Positions 1 through 6,212 of a DNA stretch of 7,976 nucleotides are shown in pieces. The DNA is from ZC4RG17 sp036259475. Lineage in GTDB: Bacteria; Actinomycetota; Acidimicrobiia; Spongiisociales; ZC4RG35. Under the pieces are notes generated by a model. The model was not told the origin of the DNA and searched no databases. It saw nothing but the letters and a program-made list of their open reading frames with translations. The DNA lies in NCBI GenBank assembly GCA_036259475.1, contig DATABS010000063.1, forward strand, positions 1 through 7,976, read 5' to 3'. Every line of letters begins with the position of its first letter. The first letter of the stretch is position 1. The translations under genes were made by a program, and so were the position numbers.

Positions 1-32
1 CATCAAATGCACGCTATGGCGTGCATTTGATG
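1..32 (-). terminator. Perfect 14-bp inverted repeat, possible terminator of the exporter operon
   Basis: The first 14 bases (CATCAAATGCACGC) are exactly reverse-complemented at 19-32, around a 4-base loop TATG. The repeat lies 38 bp beyond the stop codon of the minus-strand permease gene, where a terminator of that operon would sit. On the minus strand the T-tract needed for a classical intrinsic terminator would fall before base 1, so it cannot be seen. On the plus strand the bases after the repeat (GCGCGAAAACG) hold no T-tract. The arms are richer in A and T than the surroundings. It could instead be a copy of a dispersed palindromic repeat. The repeat itself is certain; the terminator role is inferred. 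Confidence 0.5.
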
Positions 33-70
33 CGCGAAAACGGGAACGCGGTCGTTGGGCCGGCTGCTCC

Positions 71-877
71 CTATTTGGTGACGGACTTCTTGTAGAGCCG
101 TACCGACAGCGGGACGAAGATCGCCAGTATCACACCGATCCAGATCAGGGTGTAGAGCACCGAGTTCTGCATCGACCACGCCTCGGAGGCCGCCGCCGCC
201 GGGTTGGTGTTGCCGAACAGCTCGCGAGCCGCCTGCGTCACGGCCGACACCGGATTCCACTCGGCGAAAATCCGCAGGGGCGTGGGAAAGCCGTCGATCG
301 GCACGAAGGCGTTGGAGATGAAGGTCAGCGGCATGATCACCATGAACGAGGCGTTATTGATCACCTCGACGTTGGGGACCAGCAGCCCTACCACAGCCAT
401 CAACCACGAGAAGGCGTACGAGAACAGCAGCAGGAGGGCAAAACCCGCTACCGCATCCCACAACGACGTCCTGATCCGCCATCCCACCAGGAGCCCGGTC
501 AGCGCCATGATCCCAATGGACAGGATGTTGTTGAAGACGTCGCTGGCCGTTCGTCCGATCAGCACCGCCGACCGGGACATGGGCAACGATCGGAACCTGT
601 CGATGATCCCTTTCTGCATGTCCTCGGCCAGGCTGGCTCCGGTGTAGGTGGCGCCGAACACGACGGTCTGGGCGAAGACCCCGGCGATCAGGAACTCCCG
701 GTAGCCGATCCCGCCGCCGACGTCGATGGCCCCGCCGAACACGTAGGCGAAAAGCAGCACGAACATGATCGGTGACAGGAGGATCCACACGATCATCTCC
801 GGGACACGCTTGATCTTGATCAGGTTGCGTTTGGCGACGACCAATCCATCGGCCACCGCCCAGGTCAAAGCACTCAT
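71..877 (-). CDS. ABC-2 type exporter permease (DrrB family)
   Basis: A 268-residue integral membrane subunit of an ABC exporter, paired with the ATPase just upstream. About six hydrophobic segments are visible near residues 28-48, 61-80, 112-134, 142-166, 176-196 and 239-259. Between the second and third lies the cytoplasmic stretch EDMQKGIIDRFRSLPMSRS (85-103), typical of ABC-2 permeases of the DrrB/NodJ type and thought to contact the ATPase. The segment FISNAFVP (186-193) is also characteristic. The start ATG (877-875) shares its A with the TGA stop of the ATPase gene, and an AAGGAG site lies 8 nt upstream inside that gene, so translation is probably coupled. The open frame extends further upstream, but that part is antisense-like sequence inside the ATPase gene. 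The substrate is unknown: DrrB relatives export anthracyclines, other drugs and lipids. Length is normal for the family. Confidence 0.93.
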   Translation of the reverse strand: MSALTWAVADGLVVAKRNLIKIKRVPEMIVWILLSPIMFVLLFAYVFGGAIDVGGGIGYREFLIAGVFAQTVVFGATYTGASLAEDMQKGIIDRFRSLPMSRSAVLIGRTASDVFNNILSIGIMALTGLLVGWRIRTSLWDAVAGFALLLLFSYAFSWLMAVVGLLVPNVEVINNASFMVIMPLTFISNAFVPIDGFPTPLRIFAEWNPVSAVTQAARELFGNTNPAAAASEAWSMQNSVLYTLIWIGVILAIFVPLSVRLYKKSVTK

Positions 878-1872
878 CACACACTCTCCTTCGTCCGCTG
901 GGCGCCGTTGGCATGCTCCCCGGCGCCGTTCTCCTCGATGGTCCCGTGCCCGGTGAGGGCGAGGAACACGTCGTCCAGGGTGGGCCGGCGCAGCCCGACG
1001 TCGAGCACCGACACGGAACCGTCGAGGCCGCGCAGGACCTCGATCAGGACGCTGCTTCCCCCAGTGACGGGGGCAGTGACGGTCCTCGTCTGCTCGTCGA
1101 TGACGACATCGCCCACCGCAACCCGCATGAGAGTCTCCCGCACCGCTGCCAGGTGGGCGTGGGACTCGACCACGAGCTCCACCCGCTCCCCACCGATCTG
1201 GCTCTTCAGCTGGTCGGCGGTACCCCGGGCGATGGCCTTGCCGTGATCGATCACGACGATCTCGTCGGCCAGCCGGTCGGCCTCCTCCAGATACTGGGTG
1301 GTGAGCAGGAGGGTGGTGCCGCGGCTGACGAGCTCCCGGATGATCTCCCACATGCTCAGCCGGCTACGGGGATCGAGGCCGGTGGTCGGCTCGTCCAGGA
1401 ACAGAACGGCCGGCTGAGCCACCAGGGCACCGGCCAGGTCCAGTCGGCGCCGCATACCGCCTGAGTAGGTCTTGACCGGGCGATCGGCGGCCTCGTCGAG
1501 GTCGAATCTCTCCAGCAGCTCACGGGCCCGGAACCGGGATCCCTTCTTGCCCATCCGGTAGAGACGCCCGATCATGTCGAGGTTTTCGAACCCGGTCAGA
1601 TGCTCGTCCACGGCGGCGTACTGGCCGGAGAGCCCGATGCGCGACCGCACACCGTTCGGGTCGCCGATGACATCGACTCCGGCCACTTCCGCCGTGCCCG
1701 CGTCGGGAACAAGCAGTGTTGTGAGAATTCTCACGGCCGTGGTCTTGCCGGCGCCGTTGGGACCCAAGAGGCCGAGCACTCGCCCTTCAGCTACGTCGAG
1801 ATCGAGCCCGTCGAGGGCCTTGATCTCTTTGTAGTGCTTGACGAGCCCTCGGGCTCGTATCACGTCGGTCAT
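877..1872 (-). CDS. ABC exporter ATP-binding subunit (DrrA family)
   Basis: A 331-residue nucleotide-binding subunit that would power the adjacent permease. Visible motifs in order: Walker A GPNGAGKTT (37-45), Q-loop Gln84, signature YSGGM (136-140), Walker B AVLFLDEP (155-162) with catalytic Glu161, and D-loop GLD (165-167). The switch position, usually His, is Gln193 in LTTQYLEEAD; this substitution is a known trait of DrrA-type ATPases. The C-terminal extension carries LDDVFL (299-304), matching the LDEVFL motif of the DrrA subfamily. The final part (about 310-331) is low-complexity and hydrophilic. The ATG at 1872-1870 follows an AGGAGG site by 6 nt. The gene is first in a two-gene operon with the permease and diverges from the WYL regulator. 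The family is confident; drug export is only one of its possible roles, and lipid or glycolipid export is an alternative. Confidence 0.95.
   Translation of the reverse strand: MTDVIRARGLVKHYKEIKALDGLDLDVAEGRVLGLLGPNGAGKTTAVRILTTLLVPDAGTAEVAGVDVIGDPNGVRSRIGLSGQYAAVDEHLTGFENLDMIGRLYRMGKKGSRFRARELLERFDLDEAADRPVKTYSGGMRRRLDLAGALVAQPAVLFLDEPTTGLDPRSRLSMWEIIRELVSRGTTLLLTTQYLEEADRLADEIVVIDHGKAIARGTADQLKSQIGGERVELVVESHAHLAAVRETLMRVAVGDVVIDEQTRTVTAPVTGGSSVLIEVLRGLDGSVSVLDVGLRRPTLDDVFLALTGHGTIEENGAGEHANGAQRTKESV
886..891 (-). promoter_or_regulatory. Shine-Dalgarno site of the permease gene
   Basis: On the minus strand AAGGAG lies 8 nt before the ATG at 877, inside the 3' end of the ATPase reading frame. 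It decides the permease start, because the open frame itself continues far upstream. Confidence 0.8.
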
Positions 1873-1878
1873 TCCTTT

Positions 1879-1884
1879 CCTCCT
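1879..1884 (-). promoter_or_regulatory. Strong Shine-Dalgarno site of the ABC ATPase gene
   Basis: AGGAGG on the minus strand lies 6 nt before the ATG, a textbook spacing. The exporter mRNA is therefore probably leadered, unlike the divergent WYL gene, which has no such site. Confidence 0.85.
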
Positions 1885-1893
1885 CTTGGTCGA

Positions 1894-1908
1894 GGGGCGA
1901 GACGCCCC
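1894..1908 (-). promoter_or_regulatory. GC-rich hairpin in the 5' leader of the exporter mRNA
   Basis: GGGGCG (1894-1899) and CGCCCC (1903-1908) form a perfect 6-bp inverted repeat with a 3-base loop. On the minus strand it ends 9 nt before the AGGAGG ribosome site. It could stabilise the leader, modulate ribosome access or be part of an operator. No T-tract follows, so an attenuator is not supported. A function is inferred only from position. Confidence 0.4.
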
Positions 1909-1949
1909 AACGAACGATTGAGACCTGTCCGCGGCCGGGAACTAATCGG

Positions 1950-1983
1950 TGGTCGATCGGTCGAATATCGACTTTATCGACCA
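1950..1983. promoter_or_regulatory. Nested inverted-repeat cluster, candidate operator between exporter and WYL regulator
   Basis: TGGTCGAT (1950-1957) is exactly inverted as ATCGACCA (1976-1983), 18 bp apart. Inside lies a second perfect inverted repeat, GTCGA (1960-1964) and TCGAC (1968-1972), around ATA. Seen as half-sites there are four: GGTCGAT at 1951, GGTCGAA at 1959, ATCGAC at 1967 and ATCGACC at 1976, spaced 8 to 9 bp apart. The cluster ends 3 bp before the -35-like element of the WYL gene and lies about 78 bp upstream of the exporter start, well placed to control both. I infer that the WYL protein binds here. The repeats are seen directly; the binding is not. Confidence 0.5.
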
Positions 1984-1986
1984 TTC

Positions 1987-2016
1987 ATGACAGTTCTTGG
2001 CCGGAACCAGTAGAAT
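1987..2016 (+). promoter_or_regulatory. Candidate promoter of the WYL regulator, nearly leaderless
   Basis: ATGACA (1987-1992, five of six matches to TTGACA), an 18-bp spacer, then TAGAAT (2011-2016, five of six matches to TATAAT). The ATG at 2027 is only 10 nt past the -10 element, so transcription would begin at or a few bases before the start codon. No Shine-Dalgarno site is present; the bases in between read CCTCCT, the opposite polarity. This fits a leaderless or very short-leader mRNA. Confidence 0.6.
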
Positions 2017-2026
2017 CCTCCTATCA

Positions 2027-2995
2027 ATGGCCGATACCACCGGACGCGTCCTGCGACTGCTCTCGTTGCTGCAGACCCGTCGAACCTGGGCGGGAGCGGA
2101 GCTGATCGAGCGGCTCCGGATCAGTGAACGGACCCTTCGCCGTGACATAGATCGATTGCGCGAGCTCGGCTATCCGGTCAATGCGACCACGGGACCATCC
2201 GGTGGCTACCAGCTGGAAGCCGGAGCCGAGATCCCGCCGCTCCTCCTCGACGAGGAGGAGGCGATCGCAATCGCGGTCGGTTTACGGACCGCGGCGGGAG
2301 GCACCATCACCGGCATCGAGGAGACGTCGGTGAGGGCACTGGCCAAATTGGAACAAATTCTCCCTCCTCGAATTCGGCGGCAGGTGAATGCCCTCCAGTC
2401 GACCGTGGTGCCGGCGACCCGGCCCTGGGTCACGATCGATGCGGAGGTGTTGGCAACGGTAGCCCAGGCCTGCCGGGACAACGAGCGAATTAGGTTCGAG
2501 TACACCCCCAGGGAGGGTGAGGCGGCCGAACGGAATGTCGAGCCCCACCGGCTGGTCCCGCTCGGCCAGCGCTGGTATCTCGTGGCGTTCGATCGCGACC
2601 GCGACGACTGGCGGACGTTCCGTTTGGACCGCCTCAGCGCACCCTGGCCGACCCGGATGCGCTTCAAGCCCCGCCCGATCCCCGGCGGGGATGCCGCCGA
2701 CTACGTTCTCCGGTCGATCGATTCCCGACCGATGCGCTACCTCGTGGCGGTGACGCTCGATGCCCCAGCCGACGAGATACAGGCGAAGATCAGACCCGGA
2801 GAGGGCACGGTCGAGCCGGTGGGACCAGATCGGTGCCGATTCCAGACCCAGGGCGACTCTCTCGAGTGGCTCTCGTTGCGCCTGATGTGGTTCGACGTCG
2901 ACTTCCAGATAGAGGGGCCGCCCGAGTTGGTGGAGCACGTCGCCGGCCTGGCATCCCGGTTGGGACGTTCGACTGCCGCCACGGAAACGGCCTGA
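2027..2995 (+). CDS. WYL-domain transcriptional regulator with HTH
   Basis: A 322-residue regulator of the helix-turn-helix/WYL class. The N-terminal DeoR-like winged HTH covers about residues 5-62, with recognition helix ISERTLRRDIDRLRELG (32-48) and the wing ending in GPSGGYQLEAG. The WYL domain spans about 137-210 and includes the name-giving W183-Y184-L185 in GQRWYLVAFD, plus the following Asp/Arg-rich stretch ending FRLDRLS that is conserved in the family. A WCX-type C-terminal domain covers about 235-310. WYL domains are known to sense ligands, nucleic acids among them. I chose ATG 2027 over an in-frame TTG at 1997 because homologues begin about here and a -10 element lies just upstream. 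It diverges from the DrrAB-type exporter, so control of that exporter and of itself is likely but inferred. The stop is 5 bp from the stop of convergent glgA. Confidence 0.92.
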   Translation: MADTTGRVLRLLSLLQTRRTWAGAELIERLRISERTLRRDIDRLRELGYPVNATTGPSGGYQLEAGAEIPPLLLDEEEAIAIAVGLRTAAGGTITGIEETSVRALAKLEQILPPRIRRQVNALQSTVVPATRPWVTIDAEVLATVAQACRDNERIRFEYTPREGEAAERNVEPHRLVPLGQRWYLVAFDRDRDDWRTFRLDRLSAPWPTRMRFKPRPIPGGDAADYVLRSIDSRPMRYLVAVTLDAPADEIQAKIRPGEGTVEPVGPDRCRFQTQGDSLEWLSLRLMWFDVDFQIEGPPELVEHVAGLASRLGRSTAATETA

Positions 2996-3000
2996 ATCGC

Positions 3001-4482
3001 CTACGGCTCGCCCGGGCGACTTTCGGCGACCAGGTCCTCGTACACCCGCTCGTACCCGGCCGCCGCCCTGTCCCAGGAGTTGTCTTGCGCCATCCCGTTG
3101 AGCTGGAGGCGTTTCCAGCCGGCCCTATCGGGCATCGCCGCCAACGCCTGGTTGAGGGCCCACCACACGCCACCTTCGTCGTAGTGCTCGAAGACGAAAC
3201 CGGTCCCGGTCTCAGCGACCGGATCCCAGTGCTGCACTGTGTCCGCCAGGCCCCCGGTCCTGCGCACGAGAGGAGGTGTGCCGTAAGCGAGGCTGTACAT
3301 CTGGTTGAGGCCACTCGGCTCGAACTGTGACGGCATCAGGAACACATCCACGCTGCCTTCGATCCGATGTGACAGGACCTCGTCGTAACCGGCGACGAAT
3401 CGAGCCTTTCCCGGGAAGCGGTCGACCAAGCCGTTCAAGCCCGCCTCGAGCTCGGGCTCTCCGGTTCCCAGGCCGACGAAGCGAGCATCGTTCGCCTCGA
3501 GAAGTCCCGACAGGGGCCGGGGGAGCAGCCCAACGCCTTTGTGGCTGACGAGCCGACTGACGATTCCGAATACCGGCACGCGTTCGTGATATTCCAGCCC
3601 GGCACTCTCGAGCAACCCACGCTTGTTCCACTCCTTGCGCCACAGACTCTGAGCCGAGTAGCGGAAGGGGAGGAGGCGGTCGGTCGCCGGATTCCACACT
3701 TCGGTGTCGATGCCGTTGAGGATGCCGTGAAGACTTCCCGACCGCCGCCGGAGAATCTCGTCGAGCCCGAAGCCGTACTCGGGAGTCGTGATCTCCTTGG
3801 CATAGGTTGGACTGACGGTGGTGAGCACGTCGGCGTGGATCAGCCCGGTTTCGAGGAATCCGACCCAGCCATCGGCCAGATGTGCCTGGTCGAGGAGGTG
3901 GCGGAACGGTTCCAGACCGAGCCGGGGAACCACACCGGCATCGAACGTTCCCTGATAGGCGAGATTGTGGATGGTGAGAACCGTCTTCGTAGTCCGGAAG
4001 ACGGGTTGGTCGGCGAAGAGGGTGCGCAGATAGAGCGGGATGAGAGCGGTCTGCCAGTCGTTGCAGTGGACTATGTCGGGGGCCCATTGCCACCGCTGAC
4101 ACACCTCCAGGGCCGCCCGGCCGAGAGTGGCGAAGCGCAGGGCGTCATCGGGCGAGTCGGTGTACAGCGCGCCGCGGCGGAAGAGACCGGGAACGTCGAT
4201 CAGAGTCACGGCCACCCCACCGAGATCGAGGCCCTGGATATCTGCCGTCACCCGTTGGGGGCCGAGATCGAATCCGATCATGGCCGGCTCAACGGGTGCC
4301 GGGTCGAAGCCGTTGTGGCGAATCGCGTCGTAAGACGGCATAACGATCCGGACGTCATGTCCGCGCCGGGCAAGCGCCTGGGGAAGGGCCCCGGCGACGT
4401 CCGCCAAGCCCCCCGTCTTGGCGAATGGCGCCACCTCGGACGCCACGAACAGGACCCGCACCAGCACGATTATGGTTTTCAT
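3001..4482 (-). CDS. glgA: Glycogen synthase (ADP-glucose, GT5 family)
   Basis: Transfers glucose from ADP-glucose to the non-reducing end of alpha-1,4-glucan in cytoplasmic glycogen synthesis. It is 493 residues from ATG 4482, or 486 from GTG 4461; the family is usually about 475-490. Visible motifs (numbered from ATG 4482): KTGGLADV (22-29, nucleotide-sugar binding), HCNDWQ (139-144), TIHNLAYQG (170-178), TTVSPTYAKEI (221-231), NGIDTEVWNP (256-265), SRLVSHKG (309-316, with the Arg310 and Lys315 equivalents of E. coli Arg300 and Lys305), and EPSGLNQM (388-395, Glu388 as the Glu377 equivalent). The N-domain starts MRVLFVASE in relatives, which favours GTG 4461. A CATAAT -10-like element 7 nt before that GTG would make it leaderless. 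No other glycogen genes are in the window. Two mild oddities are His314 and Gly318, where Gln and Asp are more usual. Confidence 0.95.
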   Translation of the reverse strand: MKTIIVLVRVLFVASEVAPFAKTGGLADVAGALPQALARRGHDVRIVMPSYDAIRHNGFDPAPVEPAMIGFDLGPQRVTADIQGLDLGGVAVTLIDVPGLFRRGALYTDSPDDALRFATLGRAALEVCQRWQWAPDIVHCNDWQTALIPLYLRTLFADQPVFRTTKTVLTIHNLAYQGTFDAGVVPRLGLEPFRHLLDQAHLADGWVGFLETGLIHADVLTTVSPTYAKEITTPEYGFGLDEILRRRSGSLHGILNGIDTEVWNPATDRLLPFRYSAQSLWRKEWNKRGLLESAGLEYHERVPVFGIVSRLVSHKGVGLLPRPLSGLLEANDARFVGLGTGEPELEAGLNGLVDRFPGKARFVAGYDEVLSHRIEGSVDVFLMPSQFEPSGLNQMYSLAYGTPPLVRRTGGLADTVQHWDPVAETGTGFVFEHYDEGGVWWALNQALAAMPDRAGWKRLQLNGMAQDNSWDRAAAGYERVYEDLVAESRPGEP

Positions 4483-4528
4483 GACCAAAAGGTGGCGGCA
4501 AACGTCCGGGTTGGGGTCGAGAGAAGGC

Positions 4529-5599
4529 ATGAGAGACCGTATCCGGGCGCTGATCGAGTCGGAAGGGCCGTTGCCCTTCGAGCGGTTCATGGAGATCGCG
4601 CTCTACGCCCCCGACGGTGGCTTTTTCATCGCCGATCAGCTCCGGTCACAGAAGGCGGGCGACTTCCTCACCAGTCCTGAGGTCAGTCCTCTGTTCGGAG
4701 AGACGCTGGCGCACTTCATCGCCGAGGAACGACGCCGGTTGGGCGAGCCCTTCCGCTTGGTGGAGGTAGCCGCCGGCTCCGGTTCGCTGCTCTCTGCACT
4801 CCTCCCCCTCGAGCCCGTCGAGGCGTGGGCGGTGGAGATCTCTCCGCCCGCCCGGGAAGCGCTGGCGAGAGTCGTCGGCTCAGAGCGGGCAGTCGCCTCG
4901 CTGGACCTGGTCCCCTCACCAGTGCGCGGTGTGGTCCTCGCCAACGAGCTGATCGACAATCTGCCGATGGCGGTCGCCCAATTGAGCGGCGGAGAATGGC
5001 GTGAGCGCTGGATCGGCGCCGAAGGCAACGGGCTGACTTTCGTAGATGCCCCGGCCCGTCCGGAAGTCATCGACTGGCTCGACAAGTATGCCGGGCCGGT
5101 CGTGGAGGGAGGATGGGTAGAAGTCCAGCTCGAGGCGGCCCGTTGGGTGGCGAAGGTGCTGGGGTTGCTCGGGGAGGGGGCACTAGTCATCATCGACTAC
5201 GGCGACACGGCTGAGAATCTGGCTCCTCGCCGTCGCGACGGAACGTTACGGACCTATCGGGCCCACCATCTGGGACCGCACCCGCTCGACGAACCCGGAG
5301 CAACGGACATCACGGCCGACGTGAATTTCACCGCATTGGAGGACGTAGCTCGCCGGGCGGGTGCCGAGGTGGAAGTCTGGCGTCAGGATGACTTCCTGGG
5401 TGCTTACGGCTTGCGCGACCGTATCTCCGAGCTGCGTCACCGCGAACTCGAGGCGGCCCGATCCGGCGACGAGGTGGAACGTCTCCGGATCCGGACACTT
5501 CGGACTGAGGCGGAGACGATCGTGCATCCCCGCGGCCTGGGAGATTTCCGCGTCATGGTCGCTCGGATGGGAACCGATCCGGACGCGAAGGCGTCGTAG
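4529..5599 (+). CDS. Class I SAM-dependent methyltransferase, MidA/NDUFAF7 family
   Basis: A 356-residue protein of the Methyltransf_28 (MidA/NDUFAF7) family. Family signatures: GDFLTSPEVSPLFG (44-57), the SAM-binding motif I region VEVAAGSGSL (78-87), an acidic residue closing the next strand (Glu103), NELIDNLP (139-146), IIDYGD (221-226) and DITADVNFTAL (260-270). Mitochondrial NDUFAF7 dimethylates an arginine of complex I subunit NDUFS2 during assembly; the substrate of bacterial members is not settled, so only the methyltransferase assignment is firm. I chose ATG 4529 because the homologous N-terminus (RIRALIESEGPLPFERFMEIALY) begins there; the open frame continues to 4418, but that part overlaps glgA. 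The upstream GAGAAGG is nearly adjacent to the start, a poor Shine-Dalgarno spacing. It diverges from glgA with a gap of only 46 to 67 bp and is followed 4 nt later by the lipoprotein gene. Confidence 0.9.
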   Translation: MRDRIRALIESEGPLPFERFMEIALYAPDGGFFIADQLRSQKAGDFLTSPEVSPLFGETLAHFIAEERRRLGEPFRLVEVAAGSGSLLSALLPLEPVEAWAVEISPPAREALARVVGSERAVASLDLVPSPVRGVVLANELIDNLPMAVAQLSGGEWRERWIGAEGNGLTFVDAPARPEVIDWLDKYAGPVVEGGWVEVQLEAARWVAKVLGLLGEGALVIIDYGDTAENLAPRRRDGTLRTYRAHHLGPHPLDEPGATDITADVNFTALEDVARRAGAEVEVWRQDDFLGAYGLRDRISELRHRELEAARSGDEVERLRIRTLRTEAETIVHPRGLGDFRVMVARMGTDPDAKAS

Positions 5600-5603
5600 C
5601 ACC

Positions 5604-6053
5604 ATGAGGCTCGTCAGCATCATCGTGCTGGTTGGGATGCTCGCCGCCTGCGGTGAAGAGCCTTCGGGCGGCTCACCTCCCACGACCCTGTCTCCCACGA
5701 CGACCGGAGCACCGACCACCACTGGAGGAGTGCGGTCGCTGAACGAGTCGGAGCGGCAGACATTGTCGTCTGCCTTCAGCGATCTGTCGGAGAGGACGGG
5801 TGTTCCCGCCGAAGACATCCAGGTGCTGGCCTTCGAAGCGGTGACCTGGAACGACGGCAGCCTGGGTTGTCCAGAACCAGGAAAGATGTACACCCAGGCC
5901 CTGGTAGACGGGTGGCGAATGGTCCTCGAGGCGGACGGGACCACCTACGACTATCACGCCGGAGCCGACGGCGAGCCGTTCTTGTGTGAGTCTCCGGAGC
6001 TGAACCCAGGCCCCGACCCGTCACTCACGGTGCCGGACGACGCCGAGCGCTGA
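5604..6053 (+). CDS. Small Thr/Pro-rich lipoprotein of unknown function
   Basis: I do not recognise a named family. The 149-residue protein starts with a hydrophobic signal peptide ending in lipobox L13-A14-A15-C16, so it should be lipidated on Cys16 and anchored outside the cytoplasmic membrane. Residues 20-42 form a Ser/Thr/Pro/Gly linker, and about 45-130 look globular. The core has WNDGSLGCPEPGKMYTQALV (82-101) followed by a VLEADGTTYDYH strand pair (107-118). Cys89 and Cys128 could form a disulfide. I recall similar DGSLGC-type sequences in secreted proteins, but can give no Pfam name. The start ATG lies 4 nt after the methyltransferase stop, implying co-transcription; the ribosome site is weak. 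The open frame extends into the methyltransferase gene, but the signal peptide fixes the start. Confidence 0.82.
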   Translation: MRLVSIIVLVGMLAACGEEPSGGSPPTTLSPTTTGAPTTTGGVRSLNESERQTLSSAFSDLSERTGVPAEDIQVLAFEAVTWNDGSLGCPEPGKMYTQALVDGWRMVLEADGTTYDYHAGADGEPFLCESPELNPGPDPSLTVPDDAER

Positions 6054-6173
6054 CTGTTTCGCTGCACCTCGACGATTATCTCTCCTTTCATCGGCCGCCC
6101 AGTCGGATCGATCGCTCTGAAGGATCGGGCGACCGTCAGCCTTCCAAGAACAGGGCTGTCTCGCTCAACCGAA

Positions 6174-6203
6174 CTGACCGTATTTCGGCCCGTCCGGTAG
6201 CAT
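6174..6203 (+). promoter_or_regulatory. Candidate promoter of htpX, nearly leaderless
   Basis: CTGACC (6174-6179), an 18-bp spacer and TAGCAT (6198-6203). The htpX ATG lies 9 nt after the -10 element, the same geometry as the WYL gene in this window. Only a weak GGCGGA lies before the ATG. The 159-bp gap from 6054 otherwise shows nothing I can name. Confidence 0.5.
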
Positions 6204-6212
6204 TGGCGGACG

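Noticed and set aside
1..32. Terminal repeat of an insertion sequence or MITE
   Set aside because: The two arms are only 4 bases apart, which makes a hairpin rather than the ends of an element, and no transposase is nearby.
878..1351. Upstream extension of the permease frame
   Set aside because: The extra 158 residues are Arg/Pro/Gly-rich shadow sequence inside the ATPase gene; a Shine-Dalgarno site and the TGATG junction mark the start at 877.
913..1464. A 183-residue open frame on the plus strand
   Set aside because: It is antisense to the ABC ATPase gene, whose Walker and signature motifs fix the true frame.
2282..2938. A 218-residue open frame on the minus strand
   Set aside because: It is antisense to the WYL gene, with no domain, no ribosome site and composition typical of a shadow frame.
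3541..4680. A 379-residue open frame on the plus strand
   Set aside because: It lies mostly antisense to glgA, which has all GT5 motifs in its own frame. The predicted protein has no recognisable domain and overlaps the methyltransferase gene. Long antisense frames are normal in GC-rich coding DNA.
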